Assembly: GCF_001889525.1 (NCBI RefSeq)
Contig: NZ_CP018192.1
Coordinates: 1,499,493 to 1,563,492, forward strand
From: Granulibacter bethesdensis
Lineage (GTDB): Bacteria > Pseudomonadota > Alphaproteobacteria > Acetobacterales > Acetobacteraceae
Direction of reading: 5' to 3'
Length of the DNA stretch: 64,000 nucleotides
Part shown: piece after piece, positions 8,734 through 18,190 of the stretch
Layout of the letters: every line of letters starts with the position of its first letter
Position numbering within the stretch: position 1 is the first letter of the stretch
Program-made: the position numbers and the translations under genes
Notes under the pieces: generated by a model
Database searches by the model: none
Seen by the model: the letters and a program-made list of their open reading frames with translations, nothing else
Told to the model about the DNA's origin: nothing

Positions 8734-8934
8734 CTATGAGCCGTTTGGTCCAAGCCCTTTGAAAATCGCCTCGACACCGCCACGATGGGCTTCTCGACGG
8801 GCAATAGCCTGCTCAACCCGTAGAATCTCGGCTTTCAAGTGGACGATATAGTCCCGTAATTCATTGATCCCGAGCGGGTCGAGTATCAACGGCCATGAAC
8901 CGGTGGGAGGGTGGGGAAGATCATCATCCTGCAT
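8734..8934 (-). CDS. DUF1192 family small protein
   Basis: 66 residues from the ATG at 8934 (MQDDDLPHPPTG). A longer frame reaches 9060 but adds non-conserved residues. The core LGINELRDYIVHLKAEILRVEQAI and the C-terminal ...GGVEAIFKGLG match DUF1192, a short coiled-coil protein widespread in alphaproteobacteria. No function is established. Divergent from trcR, sharing a 200-base intergenic region. Confidence 0.8.
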   Translation of the reverse strand: MQDDDLPHPPTGSWPLILDPLGINELRDYIVHLKAEILRVEQAIARREAHRGGVEAIFKGLGPNGS

Positions 8935-9133
8935 CTGCTTATCCAATAGCCTGGGGTTTGAACGAAGCACCACGCGCCGGAAGAAATCATATGGAGAGAT
9001 CAGGTTTATGACACAGCCCGGCAACGGCAAGTCTTGACCCGGCATGGCGCTCAGGTCCATATGCCCGTCATCCCCTACTCATGAACTTTTTTCTGCCTGG
9101 TCACCGCGCGGCCGGGCGAGGTGATGAAACAGC

Positions 9134-9718
9134 ATGACTCTGCCATTGATGCCGAAAGCCACCGCGGTTTGGCTGATCGAAAAGACGGGTCTGACCTTCA
9201 CGCAGATCGCCGAATTTTGTGGCATGCACCCCCTGGAAGTGCAGGCGATTGCCGATGGCGAGGTGGCACAGGGGATTGTGGGATATGACCCCATCGCGAA
9301 TGGCCAGCTGACAGCCGCAGATATCAAGGCGTGCGAAGCTGATACCAGCCGCCACCTGAAACTGGCGCCATCCGCCATTACCTTGCAGAAGCGTTCAAAG
9401 GGTGCCCGCTACACCCCCGTGGCAAAGCGCAATGACCGCCCGGATGCGATCATTTTCCTGCTGCGCAACTATCCCCAGCTATCCGACGTGCAAATTGGCA
9501 AGCTGGTCGGCACCACCAAGGATACCATCCAGAAAATCCGTGACCGGACGCACTGGAACAGCGCCAATATCAAGCCGCGCGATCCGGTGATTCTGGGTCT
9601 GTGCAGCCAGACCGACCTGAATGCCATGGTTCAGCAAGCCAATGAGCGTCTGATGCGGGAAGGACAGGAAGTACCGCAGCCGCTTCAGATCGAAGATGAG
9701 GATAATACCCCGGTCTGA
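9134..9718 (+). CDS. trcR: Cell-cycle transcriptional regulator TrcR (DUF1013)
   Basis: 194 residues, start MTLPLMPKATAVWLIEKTGL, matching the strongly conserved DUF1013 proteins restricted to alphaproteobacteria. An N-terminal helix-turn-helix-like part (residues 10-45, LTFTQIAEFCGMHPLEVQAI) and a second one around 120-150 (LSDVQIGKLVGTTKDTIQKI) are visible. Homologues have been described as transcription factors linked to cell-cycle control and to RNA polymerase association. Monocistronic, followed by an inverted repeat. Confidence 0.88.
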   Translation: MTLPLMPKATAVWLIEKTGLTFTQIAEFCGMHPLEVQAIADGEVAQGIVGYDPIANGQLTAADIKACEADTSRHLKLAPSAITLQKRSKGARYTPVAKRNDRPDAIIFLLRNYPQLSDVQIGKLVGTTKDTIQKIRDRTHWNSANIKPRDPVILGLCSQTDLNAMVQQANERLMREGQEVPQPLQIEDEDNTPV

Positions 9719-9746
9719 TTGATAACCTGCTGGAAGACGACAATGC

Positions 9747-9778
9747 GGGCCGGATCAAGAATGATCCGGCCCGTCTTA
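9747..9778 (+). terminator. Probable terminator after trcR
   Basis: GGGCCGGATCA (9747-9757) pairs perfectly with TGATCCGGCCC (9762-9772) around a four-base loop. The T tract behind it is weak (GTCTTATG), so termination is likely but not certain. Confidence 0.55.
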
Positions 9779-9801
9779 TGTGCGGTGTATGATCCAGATG
9801 G

Positions 9802-9984
9802 TCAGGCCTGCTCTCCGTGATCCTGCTGAAGCCTGTCCAGCTCCTCCTTCAGTTTCAGCTTTTCCAGCTTGAGGCGCGTCAGAGTATCCTCATCGGGTCT
9901 GGGGCGGTTATCTTCCTGAGCGATCTTGTTTTCCAGGGCAGCATGACGGTCTCTCAGAGACTCAATCCGTCCAGTCAGGGACAT
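9802..9984 (-). CDS. YdcH-like DUF465 protein
   Basis: 60 residues from MSLTGRIESLRDRHAALENK (ATG at 9984); the longer open frame to 10056 is not supported. DUF465 proteins are short basic/acidic coiled coils (here LTRLKLEKLKLKEELDRLQ). Function unknown. It is divergent from a second DUF465 gene at 10199. Confidence 0.8.
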   Translation of the reverse strand: MSLTGRIESLRDRHAALENKIAQEDNRPRPDEDTLTRLKLEKLKLKEELDRLQQDHGEQA

Positions 9985-10198
9985 CCGCTTCCTCCATTCT
10001 GTGCTGTAACAGGCGGGGATTGAGCAGCCGTTCTGACGAACCCCGTCCTGCCTCATCCATCAAGCCTAGCCACAGCCCCTCGCCGCTGTCAGCCCCTTTG
10101 CCGCTTTTTACGCTCGACATTGCATCGGACCATTGCGAAGGAGGCCCAAGCGGGATAGAGGCATTCTCTTCCATTGCCCGAGAGTGTCATTTCAAGCC

Positions 10199-10402
10199 AT
10201 GCTGAAAGACCGTGACGCCCTGCTTCGCCAGCTGCATGAACTGCGTAGTGAGCATCGCGACCTCGATACCGTCATCAGCCGTCTGGCCGATCAGGGCGCA
10301 CTGGATCAGTTACAGCTTCAGCGACTGAAAAAACGTAAGCTGCTCATCAAGGACGAAGTAAGCCGTCTGGAAAGTAATCTCATCCCGGACAATATCGCCT
10401 GA
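10199..10402 (+). CDS. Second DUF465 (YdcH-like) protein
   Basis: 67 residues from the ATG at 10199 ([20 protein letters not shown]). Coiled-coil pattern and terminal [19 protein letters not shown] match DUF465. It ends 4 bases before purE, so it is very probably the first gene of a purE-purK transcript. Paralogue of the divergent gene at 9802-9984. Confidence 0.8.
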   Translation: MLKDRDALLRQLHELRSEHRDLDTVISRLADQGALDQLQLQRLKKRKLLIKDEVSRLESNLIPDNIA

Positions 10403-10406
10403 TCTT

Positions 10407-10928
10407 ATGAACGCCGTGCACAGTTCCTCCTCCCCGCTGGTCGGGATTATCATGGGCAGCCAGTCCGACTGGCCGACCATGGTGCATGCTGCCGAGACCC
10501 TGACCAAACTCGGTATCCCGCATGAAAAGCGCATCGTCTCCGCGCACCGAACGCCGGATAGGCTGGCTGATTATGCGCGTACGGCGTCCAGCCGGGGCCT
10601 GAAAGTCGTTATCGCCGGGGCTGGCGGAGCAGCCCATCTGCCCGGCATGTGCGCAGCATGGACGCGCCTGCCCGTTCTGGGCGTGCCGGTGGAATCACAC
10701 GCCCTGAAGGGCATGGACAGCCTGATGTCCATCGTTCAGATGCCTGGCGGCATTCCAGTCGGCACGCTGGCCATCGGCAAGGCCGGGGCCATCAACGCCG
10801 CTCTGCTGGCCGCCTCCATCCTCGCACTGTCCGACGCTGCCCTGGCGACGCGCCTCGATGAATGGAGGGCTGCCCAGACCGCATCGGTCACTGAAACAGT
10901 AGACGAAACAGCCTCTCTTCCGCGATAA
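10407..10928 (+). CDS. purE: N5-carboxyaminoimidazole ribonucleotide mutase PurE
   Basis: 173 residues. The class I PurE signatures [37 protein letters not shown] and [17 protein letters not shown] (N5-CAIR/CAIR binding, including the catalytic His of SAHRTP) are all present, as is the [22 protein letters not shown] region. Converts N5-CAIR to CAIR in purine synthesis. Coupled to purK nine bases downstream. Confidence 0.97.
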   Translation: MNAVHSSSSPLVGIIMGSQSDWPTMVHAAETLTKLGIPHEKRIVSAHRTPDRLADYARTASSRGLKVVIAGAGGAAHLPGMCAAWTRLPVLGVPVESHALKGMDSLMSIVQMPGGIPVGTLAIGKAGAINAALLAASILALSDAALATRLDEWRAAQTASVTETVDETASLPR

Positions 10929-10937
10929 GCCTGCCCC

Positions 10938-12077
10938 ATGACAATTGCCCTTCCCCCCAATGCCACCATCGGCATCATCGGTGGCGGCCAGCTTGGCCGT
11001 ATGTCCGCCCTGGCGGCCGCTCGCCTTGGCTATCGCTGCCATATCCTGAGCGATGCACCGGATTCTCCCGCCATTCAGGTCTCTGCCGCACATACCATTG
11101 GGGCCTATGACGATCCGCAGGCCCTGCGCGCCTTTGCCAATGCTGTCGATGTGGTGACGTTCGAGTTCGAAAATGTCAGCGCCGAAGGGCTGGATCTGCT
11201 GGCTTCCCTGAAACCGGTCCATCCCTCCCCCACCATTCTGCGTATCAGTCAGGATCGTCTGGCGGAAAAGACCTTCCTGAACGATGCCGGCATCCCCACC
11301 GCGCCATGGCATGCCGTTACCAGCCGCGCCGAGCTGGATGAGGCTGTTACGGCGCTCGGTTATCCCTCTATCCTGAAAACCACTCGGCTTGGCTATGACG
11401 GCAAGGGGCAGGCACGGCTGAACCGGCCGGATGATCTGGATGAGGCGTGGGAGGCTCTGTCTCCACGCCCGCTGGTGTTGGAAGGCTTCGTAGATTTCGC
11501 GATGGAAATCAGTGTCGTCGTGGCCCGCAGTGCCTTCGGCACTATTTCCGCATTTGATACGGTGGAAAACCGCCATCGCCATCATATTCTTGACCTGACG
11601 CTTGCCCCTGCCCGCGTGCCGGAAGAAACAGCCCTGGCTGCCCAGACCATTGCCCGTAAAGTGGCAGAAGCGCTGGGGCTGATCGGCCTGTTAGCTGTCG
11701 AAATGTTCGTGGATGCGCAGGGGCGCGTGCTGGTGAACGAGATCGCGCCGAGGCCTCATAATTCCGGGCACTGGACCATGGATGCCTGCCCGGCCAGCCA
11801 GTTCGAGATGCATATCCGCGCCGTGGCTGGTCTGCCCCTTCCCCCGGCAATCCGCCATTCCGATGCCGTCATGCGCAATCTGGTGGGTCCGGAAGATATT
11901 GCGCTGTGGCCGGACATTCTCGCCACGCCCGGACTGATCCCGCATCTTTATGGCAAAGCCGAAGCCCGGCCGGGCCGCAAGATGGGGCATGTCAACCGAC
12001 TGTTCCCGCGCGGTGCCCTTCCCGGTGATCTGGGAATTGCGGATGCGCTGGGGAAAATGGCCAGAGAGGCGGAATAA
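10938..12077 (+). CDS. purK: 5-(carboxyamino)imidazole ribonucleotide synthase PurK
   Basis: 379 residues, ATP-grasp superfamily. N-terminal GIIGGGQLGRMSALAAARLG (nucleotide-binding loop), central ILKTTRLGYDGKGQARL (ATP-grasp) and LVNEIAPRPHNSGHWTMDAC (metal/substrate site) are diagnostic. Makes N5-CAIR from AIR, bicarbonate and ATP, the substrate of PurE encoded just upstream. Length is typical. Confidence 0.97.
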   Translation: MTIALPPNATIGIIGGGQLGRMSALAAARLGYRCHILSDAPDSPAIQVSAAHTIGAYDDPQALRAFANAVDVVTFEFENVSAEGLDLLASLKPVHPSPTILRISQDRLAEKTFLNDAGIPTAPWHAVTSRAELDEAVTALGYPSILKTTRLGYDGKGQARLNRPDDLDEAWEALSPRPLVLEGFVDFAMEISVVVARSAFGTISAFDTVENRHRHHILDLTLAPARVPEETALAAQTIARKVAEALGLIGLLAVEMFVDAQGRVLVNEIAPRPHNSGHWTMDACPASQFEMHIRAVAGLPLPPAIRHSDAVMRNLVGPEDIALWPDILATPGLIPHLYGKAEARPGRKMGHVNRLFPRGALPGDLGIADALGKMAREAE

Positions 12078-12272
12078 ACTTTTCCTTATTGAAAGAGACA
12101 CGTCTTTCTAACAGCGATTATCCTTCTGCTCCGGCAATGGGGCAACCGCTGTTTTCCTGTCCGATGTGGGCCAAATTCAGGGCCGCTCCTTGTCGAGGTA
12201 CAAGATCGGGTGCCACACTGGCATCAAAGGTCGGCCCGACATGGCTGACCAAGAAACGACAGGAAACGTGCT

Positions 12273-13487
12273 ATGGCGAAGATTGCGGTAAAAACGCCCC
12301 TCGTTGATCTCGACGGTGACGAGATGACCCGGATCATCTGGGGGTTCATCAAGCAAAAGCTGATCTTGCCGTATCTGGATATCACGCTCGAATCCTACGA
12401 TCTCAGCATCCAGAACCGTGATGCCACAGACGACGCCGTCACCGTGGACGCCGCCAACGCGATCAAGCGTCTGGGGGTTGGCGTCAAGTGTGCCACCATC
12501 ACGCCGGATGAAGCACGGGTAAAAGAATTCGGCCTCAAGAAAATGTGGCGCAGCCCAAACGGCACCATTCGCAATATCCTCGACGGCACGATTTTCCGTG
12601 AGCCGATTATCTGTGCCAATGTCCCGCGCCTGGTTCCGCATTGGAGCAAGCCGATCGTAGTCGGACGCCATGCCTATGGTGACATATACCGGGCTGCCGA
12701 ACTGACTGTGCCAGGGCCGGGAGAGGTCTCGTTGGTCTATCAGCCCGCCGATGGAGGACCAGCCCAGACGCTGGAAGTGCATCGCTTCACCGGTGAAGGC
12801 GTTGCCATGGGGATGCATAACACCCGCGCCTCCATCGAAGGCTTTGCCCGCGCGTCGTTCAATTACGGTCTGGCGCGAGGATACCCGGTCTATCTTTCGA
12901 CCAAGAACACGATCCTCAAATCCTATGACGGGATGTTCAAGGATATTTTCCAGACCATTTATATCAATGAGTTCCGGGAAAAATTCGAAAAGCGTAACCT
13001 CCATTACGAGCATCGGCTGATTGACGACATGGTTGCCAGCGCCCTGAAATGGACCGGCGGCTATGTCTGGGCCTGCAAGAACTACGATGGAGATGTGCAG
13101 AGCGATATCGTGGCACAGGGCTATGGTTCGCTCGGGCTGATGACCAGCGTATTGATGACGCCGGATGGCCAGACAGTGGAAAGCGAGGCTGCTCATGGAA
13201 CAGTCACGCGCCATTACCGGGAACACCAGCAGGGCCGTCCTACCTCCACCAACCCCATTGCCTCCATTTTCGCCTGGACACGCGGGTTGGCTTATCGTGG
13301 CAGGTTTGATCAGACCCCGGATGTGACGGGCTTTGCCGAAACGCTGGAGCGTGTCTGCATCGAAACTGTTGAATCAGGCATCATGACCAAGGATCTGGCT
13401 TTGCTGATCGACAAGACTCATCCTTGGGAAACCACGGAATCCTTCCTGAAAATTCTTGATGAGCGGCTGAAGAAGGCCATGGTCTGA
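12273..13487 (+). CDS. icd: NADP-dependent isocitrate dehydrogenase
   Basis: 404 residues of the eukaryote-like/alphaproteobacterial dimeric IDH subfamily ([32 protein letters not shown]-type N-terminus; catalytic YYDGLAYKS equivalent around [40 protein letters not shown] near the C-terminus). Oxidative decarboxylation of isocitrate to 2-oxoglutarate in the TCA cycle. SD AGGAAA lies about 9 bases before the ATG. The 195 bases upstream (12078-12272) contain no gene. Confidence 0.97.
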   Translation: MAKIAVKTPLVDLDGDEMTRIIWGFIKQKLILPYLDITLESYDLSIQNRDATDDAVTVDAANAIKRLGVGVKCATITPDEARVKEFGLKKMWRSPNGTIRNILDGTIFREPIICANVPRLVPHWSKPIVVGRHAYGDIYRAAELTVPGPGEVSLVYQPADGGPAQTLEVHRFTGEGVAMGMHNTRASIEGFARASFNYGLARGYPVYLSTKNTILKSYDGMFKDIFQTIYINEFREKFEKRNLHYEHRLIDDMVASALKWTGGYVWACKNYDGDVQSDIVAQGYGSLGLMTSVLMTPDGQTVESEAAHGTVTRHYREHQQGRPTSTNPIASIFAWTRGLAYRGRFDQTPDVTGFAETLERVCIETVESGIMTKDLALLIDKTHPWETTESFLKILDERLKKAMV

Positions 13488-13528
13488 TCCTGACCTTCCC
13501 GGCAACCTCACAGACAGGAAAGAAAACG

Positions 13529-14350
13529 ATGCAAAGACGCGGCTTTCTGATGACCTCTCTAATAGGTAGCTTCAGCACGGCGGCCGGCGCAGCCCATGCC
13601 GACGCTATTCATACCAGCACAAATGGGATCATAGCCGGTGAGCAGCGCATCAAGGTAAGTGACGGAGAAATCCCCGCCTATGTTGCGTCTCCGAAGGGCA
13701 AGGGCCCCTTCCCGACCGTGCTGGTGATCGAGGAAATCTTTGGCGTGCACGAATATATCCGCGATGTCTGCCGCCGTCTGGCCCATGAAGGGTTTATGGC
13801 CGTCGCGCCGGAGCTGTATGCGCGTCTGGGCGATCTGTCGAAAATGAGCGACGTGCAGACCATTCTGCGCGACGTCATCAGCAAGGCGCCTGATGCCACT
13901 GTGTTCGATGATCTGGACCATGCCGCCGCCTGGGCTGCCATGCATGGTGGCAGCGCCGATAGGCTTGGCGTGATCGGTTTCTGCCGTGGTGGCCGTGATG
14001 TATGGCTGTATGCCACCCATAATCCGAAGCTAAAAGCAGCCGTCGCCTATTACGGCCCGGTCAAGACGGAGGATACCGCGATCCAGCCGCATTCTCCGCT
14101 AGATGTGGCAGATCAGCTGAAATGTCCTCTACTGGGCCTATATGGCGGCCAGGACAAGATGATCGACCCCGCCGACGTTCAGAAAGCCGCCGACAAGGCG
14201 ACAGCGGCCGGAAAGCGGGTGGAAATCGTCAATTACTACATGGCTGATCATGGTTTTCATGCTGATTACCGCCCAACCTATAACGAGGCGGTCGCCAAAA
14301 ATGCATGGGATCGCACCCTCGCCTGGTTCCGCGATCATGGCGTCCGATGA
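13529..14350 (+). CDS. Dienelactone hydrolase family protein, exported (Tat-like signal)
   Basis: 273 residues. The N-terminus MQRRGFLMTSLIGSFSTAAG looks like a short twin-arginine signal with cleavage near AHADA. The alpha/beta-hydrolase domain carries the DLH nucleophile elbow GVIGFCRGGRD (Cys nucleophile), an Asp around GGQDKMIDPAD and the final His in ADHGFHADYRP. Members hydrolyse dienelactone-like or other cyclic esters; the substrate here is unknown. Monocistronic, 41 bases after icd; AGGAAA precedes the ATG. Confidence 0.85.
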   Translation: MQRRGFLMTSLIGSFSTAAGAAHADAIHTSTNGIIAGEQRIKVSDGEIPAYVASPKGKGPFPTVLVIEEIFGVHEYIRDVCRRLAHEGFMAVAPELYARLGDLSKMSDVQTILRDVISKAPDATVFDDLDHAAAWAAMHGGSADRLGVIGFCRGGRDVWLYATHNPKLKAAVAYYGPVKTEDTAIQPHSPLDVADQLKCPLLGLYGGQDKMIDPADVQKAADKATAAGKRVEIVNYYMADHGFHADYRPTYNEAVAKNAWDRTLAWFRDHGVR

Positions 14351-14395
14351 CGCGATGACCGCGGAAGGGCGTATCATCGTAGCTTGCAATATGGA

Positions 14396-14590
14396 TTACG
14401 GTCGACGGCCAAAAGCCTGTTCAATTTTCTGATCCGTCTTATATTGGCTGAGCGCATAAACGGCCCAGATGGTGGCAGGCAGCCAACCGATCAGAGTGAT
14501 CTGAAGGATCAGGCAGACCACACCGGAAATGGGCCGACCAATAGTAAAAAAGGTCAACCAAGGCAGAATCAGAGCAATCAGCAGACGCAT
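14396..14590 (-). CDS. Pmp3/YqaE-type small membrane protein
   Basis: 64 residues starting MRLLIALILPWLTFFTIGRP at the ATG at 14590, which has GGAGA upstream; the frame is open to 14686 but that part is unlike the family. Two hydrophobic helices separated by a Gly-Arg-Pro turn, with LPATIWAVYAL near the end, are typical of the Pmp3/UPF0057 family. In other organisms these affect membrane potential and salt tolerance. Function here is unknown. Confidence 0.78.
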   Translation of the reverse strand: MRLLIALILPWLTFFTIGRPISGVVCLILQITLIGWLPATIWAVYALSQYKTDQKIEQAFGRRP

Positions 14591-14628
14591 GGTCCTATCT
14601 CCATAGCATGGATGTGATGATAGACGGA

Positions 14629-14659
14629 AAAAGCCGCCTCGGTCACCGAAGCGGCTTTT
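14629..14659 (-). terminator. Bidirectional terminator after alaS
   Basis: AAAAGCCGC (14629-14637) pairs with GCGGCTTTT (14651-14659), with an inner TCGGT/ACCGA stem, and has T/A runs on both flanks. It lies 27 bases beyond the alaS stop codon on the minus strand. Confidence 0.85.
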
Positions 14660-14686
14660 CTGTCGTTTCTTGAGCACGGGAAGCAA

Positions 14687-17329
14687 TCAAGCCGCCATAG
14701 CATCCCGCACGGCCTGCAAGGCCGCATCCGCCTGCGCGGCATCCGGTCCACCGGCCTGCGCCATACCCGGACGGCCGCCACCCCCTTTGCCACCCACGGC
14801 CGCACTGGCAGCCCGCACCAGCGTCACGGCATCAAAGCGGCTTGTCAGGTCGGCGGTTACACCGACCACGACGCTGGCCTTACCCTCCGCTGTGGAGACC
14901 AGTGCGACGACACCACTTTCCAATTGACGAGCGATGGCCTCGGCCAGACCCTTGAGTTCCTTGGGTGAAACATCACCCAGATTACGGGCGGCAAGCTTGA
15001 CCCCGCCGACTTCCTCGACCTTATCAGCACCACCACCGGTTGCCAGCTTGCGCTGGGCATCGGCCAGTTGTGCTTCCAGCTTCTTGCGTTCCTCCAGCAG
15101 GGAGGCAACGCGCGTTGTGACATCACCGGGCGCAACACGCAGCAGGGATGCGGTCTCCTGAAGGCGACGCTCAGCCTCGGCAATCTGGGCCAAAGCCGCT
15201 TCACCGGTCACCGCCTCGATCCGGCGCACCCCGGCACTGACGGCACTCTCACCCGTAATGCGGAACAGCCCGATATCGCCGGTACGCCCGACATGAGTGC
15301 CACCGCATAATTCAATGGAGTAAGCTGGCCTGCCCTCCTCCACCGGTGCCCCCATGGAAACGACGCGCACTTCGTCACCATATTTCTCACCGAACAACGC
15401 CATAGCTCCTTCGGCCACAGCCTGCTCCGGCGTCATCAGGCGGGTGGTGACCGGGCTGTTCTGGCGGATCAACGCGTTGACCTCCGCCTCCACCACAGCC
15501 AGATCGTCACGGGTGATCGGGGTGGGCTGACTGACATCGAAACGCAGGCGATCCGGCGCGTTCAGGCTGCCTTTCTGCGCTACATGCGCGCCGAGACGAC
15601 GACGCAGCGCCTCATGCAGCAGGTGGGTAGCGCTGTGATGGGCGCGGATGGCGCTGCGGCGCTGGTGATCGACCACCACCTCCACTGGCTGGCCAATCTG
15701 GGCCAGACCGCTTTCCACCCGGCCGAGATGCACGAAAACATCGCCGAGCTTCTTCTGCGTGTCGGAAATGATAATCTGCAACCCGTTGGGGCCGGTCATG
15801 ATGCCGGTATCACCAACCTGACCACCGCTTTCACCATAGAACGGGGTCTGGTTAAGCACCACGGCAACCTCGGTTCCGGCAGGCGCCGTCTCGGTCAGCG
15901 CTCCATTGGCAACCAGCGCTATGATTTCGGCTTCGGCTTTCTCCGTGGAGTAGCCCAGGAACTCGGTGCCACCGACGCGATCACGGATTTCAAACCACAC
16001 GCCTTCCTGAGCGGTATCACCAGAGCCGGACCAGGCGGCGCGGGCACGACGACGCTGCTCCGTCATGGCAGCATCAAACCCGGCTACATCGACAGCACGG
16101 CCCTGCTCACGCAGCGCATCCTGGGTCAGATCAAGTGGGAAACCATATGTGTCGTAGAGCTTGAACGCCACATCACCGCTGAGCGTATGGCCCTCCCCCA
16201 GCTTGCCGACCTCATCGGACAGCATGGCGAGACCACGATCAAGCATGGCCTTGAAACGGGTTTCCTCCAGCCGCAGTGTCTCGGTAATCAGGGACTGAGC
16301 CTGCACCAGCTCGCCATAAGCTGCTCCCATCTGCCGCACCAGCGCGGGCACCAGACGGTAGAGCAGTGGCTCGGTCATGCCCATCAGATGAGCATGGCGC
16401 ATGGCACGGCGCATGATACGACGCAGCACATAGCCCCGGCCCTCATTCGAGGGCAGCACGCCATCCGCCATCAGGAAGCTGGTGGAGCGGAGATGGTCGG
16501 CCACCACGCGGTGACTGGTCTTGTGGGGGCCATCCGGATCCTGCCCGGTGGCTTCGGCACTGGCGACGATCAGGGCGCGCAGCGTGTCGGTATCATAGTT
16601 ATCGTGCTTGCCTTGCAGCACAGCGGCCAGACGCTCCAGCCCCATGCCGGTATCGATGGAGGGGCGCGGCAGGTTCACACGCGTGCCGGGCGGCCCTTCC
16701 TCATACTGCATGAAGACCAGGTTCCAGATCTCGATAAACCGGTCACCATCTTCATCCGGGCTGCCCGGCGGGCCGCCGGGAATGGAAGGGCCATGATCAT
16801 AGAAGATTTCGGAACAGGGCCCGCACGGGCCGGTATCGCCCATACGCCAGAAATTATCAGAGGACGCGATACGGATGATGCGTTCTTCCGGCAATCCGGC
16901 GATGGATTTCCACAGCCGGGCCGCATCGTCATCATCCTGATAGACTGTAACCAGCAGCTTTTCGGCAGGAAGCCCGAACTCGCGCGTGACAACGTTCCAG
17001 GCATGGGTAATCGCCTGTTCCTTGAAATAATCGCCAAAGGAGAAATTCCCCAGCATTTCAAAGAAGGTATGATGCCGGGCGGTATAGCCGACATTATCGA
17101 GGTCGTTATGCTTCCCCCCGGCACGGACGCATTTCTGGGAGGTCGTGGCCCGGCTGTAAGGCCGCCTTTCCTGCCCTGTGAACACGTTCTTGAACTGCAC
17201 CATACCGCTGTTGACGAACAGCAGGGTGGGGTCGTTACGCGGCACGAGCGGAGAGCTGTCAACCACCTCATGCCCATTACGGGCGAAGTAGTTAAGGAAC
17301 GTAGCGCGGATATCGTTGCTGGTGGCCAT
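14687..17329 (-). CDS. alaS: Alanyl-tRNA synthetase
   Basis: 880 residues from [20 protein letters not shown] (ATG at 17329). An upstream in-frame extension to 17464 is not family-like. Class II aminoacylation domain ([35 protein letters not shown]), tRNA-recognition helices, the editing domain with the metal motif [14 protein letters not shown] and CGGTHV, and a C-terminal Ala-rich oligomerisation domain with [16 protein letters not shown] are all in order. Charges tRNA-Ala and hydrolyses mis-charged Ser/Gly-tRNA. It is the last core gene before the AT-rich conjugation island. Confidence 0.98.
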   Translation of the reverse strand: MATSNDIRATFLNYFARNGHEVVDSSPLVPRNDPTLLFVNSGMVQFKNVFTGQERRPYSRATTSQKCVRAGGKHNDLDNVGYTARHHTFFEMLGNFSFGDYFKEQAITHAWNVVTREFGLPAEKLLVTVYQDDDDAARLWKSIAGLPEERIIRIASSDNFWRMGDTGPCGPCSEIFYDHGPSIPGGPPGSPDEDGDRFIEIWNLVFMQYEEGPPGTRVNLPRPSIDTGMGLERLAAVLQGKHDNYDTDTLRALIVASAEATGQDPDGPHKTSHRVVADHLRSTSFLMADGVLPSNEGRGYVLRRIMRRAMRHAHLMGMTEPLLYRLVPALVRQMGAAYGELVQAQSLITETLRLEETRFKAMLDRGLAMLSDEVGKLGEGHTLSGDVAFKLYDTYGFPLDLTQDALREQGRAVDVAGFDAAMTEQRRRARAAWSGSGDTAQEGVWFEIRDRVGGTEFLGYSTEKAEAEIIALVANGALTETAPAGTEVAVVLNQTPFYGESGGQVGDTGIMTGPNGLQIIISDTQKKLGDVFVHLGRVESGLAQIGQPVEVVVDHQRRSAIRAHHSATHLLHEALRRRLGAHVAQKGSLNAPDRLRFDVSQPTPITRDDLAVVEAEVNALIRQNSPVTTRLMTPEQAVAEGAMALFGEKYGDEVRVVSMGAPVEEGRPAYSIELCGGTHVGRTGDIGLFRITGESAVSAGVRRIEAVTGEAALAQIAEAERRLQETASLLRVAPGDVTTRVASLLEERKKLEAQLADAQRKLATGGGADKVEEVGGVKLAARNLGDVSPKELKGLAEAIARQLESGVVALVSTAEGKASVVVGVTADLTSRFDAVTLVRAASAAVGGKGGGGRPGMAQAGGPDAAQADAALQAVRDAMAA

Positions 17330-17632
17330 GCGACGATCGAGAACCTGATCATGAAGGGCGTCAGCCAACAATGGCATCAGCCGGATGAAAGGATGAACGC
17401 GCCAAGTAGCCCATGCAGGCAAATCGGTCCATCCCCGTGCAGGAAGAGAGGGGTGGGGCTCCACTTATTTGTAAGTGGAGGAACCAAATATGAGAGCAAG
17501 GAGAATGAGGGACTATCGGGACTGCTGTTAGTTTACTGCACAGGTCCAGCTTTGGGCACAATCCCGAATTTTTGTCTCATTATATCCGCTCTCCGGTCCG
17601 TCTGACTGACAGTTCCTTAAATTCTATGACAT

Positions 17633-17665
17633 TTGGTATACAAATCGAAATAGGTTATAAGCTAT
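17633..17665 (+). promoter_or_regulatory. Putative promoter and operator of the XRE gene
   Basis: TTGGTA (17633-17638), 17 bases, then TATAAG (17656-17661) form a plausible sigma-70 promoter. The -10 lies inside an 11-base element TTATAAGCTAT (17655-17665) that recurs exactly at 18136-18146 in front of trbB, suggesting a common operator. Confidence 0.4.
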
Positions 17666-17723
17666 GACTAGAGCAGGTTAGAATCCGGTGCCGTTAGGCT
17701 TATTGTCTTTGCTGCAACTTGCA

Positions 17724-17744
17724 CTGCCAAATATTATTTGGCAG
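17724..17744. repeat. Perfect inverted repeat before the XRE gene
   Basis: CTGCCAAAT and ATTTGGCAG flank a three-base centre. It could be a terminator-like hairpin (though without an adjacent T run) or a regulator site in the 5' leader of the XRE gene. The 17330-17723 stretch around it otherwise shows no gene; it marks the change from GC-rich core to AT-rich island. Confidence 0.5.
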
Positions 17745-17791
17745 TCATTTGAATAAAAAAACCTTTAGTAACAAAAGGTGCAGTGCATCAC

Positions 17792-18067
17792 ATGCCTTCA
17801 ACAAAATACAAATACATAGATGATAATCAAATATCAGCGCCATCAAATAATAAGCTGATCCCAAAAGAGCGCCAGATATTTGCCCGTAATTTGCAAGCAG
17901 CCAGGAAAGCGGCTCGCATTACTCAAGACGAAATGGGCAAGATTGCAGGAATGGCTCAGCCTTTTATATCTGAAATTGAGAATGCTAAAACTACCGTGAG
18001 CCTTGACAACGCCGCGAACTTGGCAGCAGCCGTGGGTCAGCCGCTTTATAAGCTCTTAACCCCCTAA
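17792..18067 (+). CDS. XRE-family helix-turn-helix regulator
   Basis: 91 residues from the ATG at 17792, or 94 from a GTG at 17783 that has AAGG at better spacing. The C-terminal two thirds is a Cro/CI-type HTH (RKAARITQDEMGKIAGMAQPFISEIENAKTT region, residues ~36-70), with the recognition helix at MAQPFISEIE. Its N-terminal 30 residues are polar and unlike anything I know. Probably the regulator of the trb operon that begins 120 bases downstream. Confidence 0.8.
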   Translation: MPSTKYKYIDDNQISAPSNNKLIPKERQIFARNLQAARKAARITQDEMGKIAGMAQPFISEIENAKTTVSLDNAANLAAAVGQPLYKLLTP

Positions 18068-18128
18068 GCCCTCATCACTTATAAATAGCTTTCGGCTGAA
18101 ACGCACCGGAAAGCCTGAATACTTTTAG

Positions 18129-18156
18129 TTGCTTATTATAAGCTATATCTGATAAA
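18129..18156 (+). promoter_or_regulatory. Putative trb operon promoter with operator
   Basis: A weak TTGCTT (18129) ... GATAAA (18151) pair with a 16-base spacer encloses a second exact copy of TTATAAGCTAT (18136-18146). It sits 35 bases before the trbB start and could be bound by the XRE protein encoded upstream. Confidence 0.35.
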
Positions 18157-18190
18157 ATGCCTCCCATAAACAGTGAGATTGGGAGGGCAT

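Noticed and set aside
15584-17605. 673-codon open frame on the plus strand
   Set aside because: It lies entirely antisense to alaS for most of its length, and its composition is that of a complementary-strand shadow.
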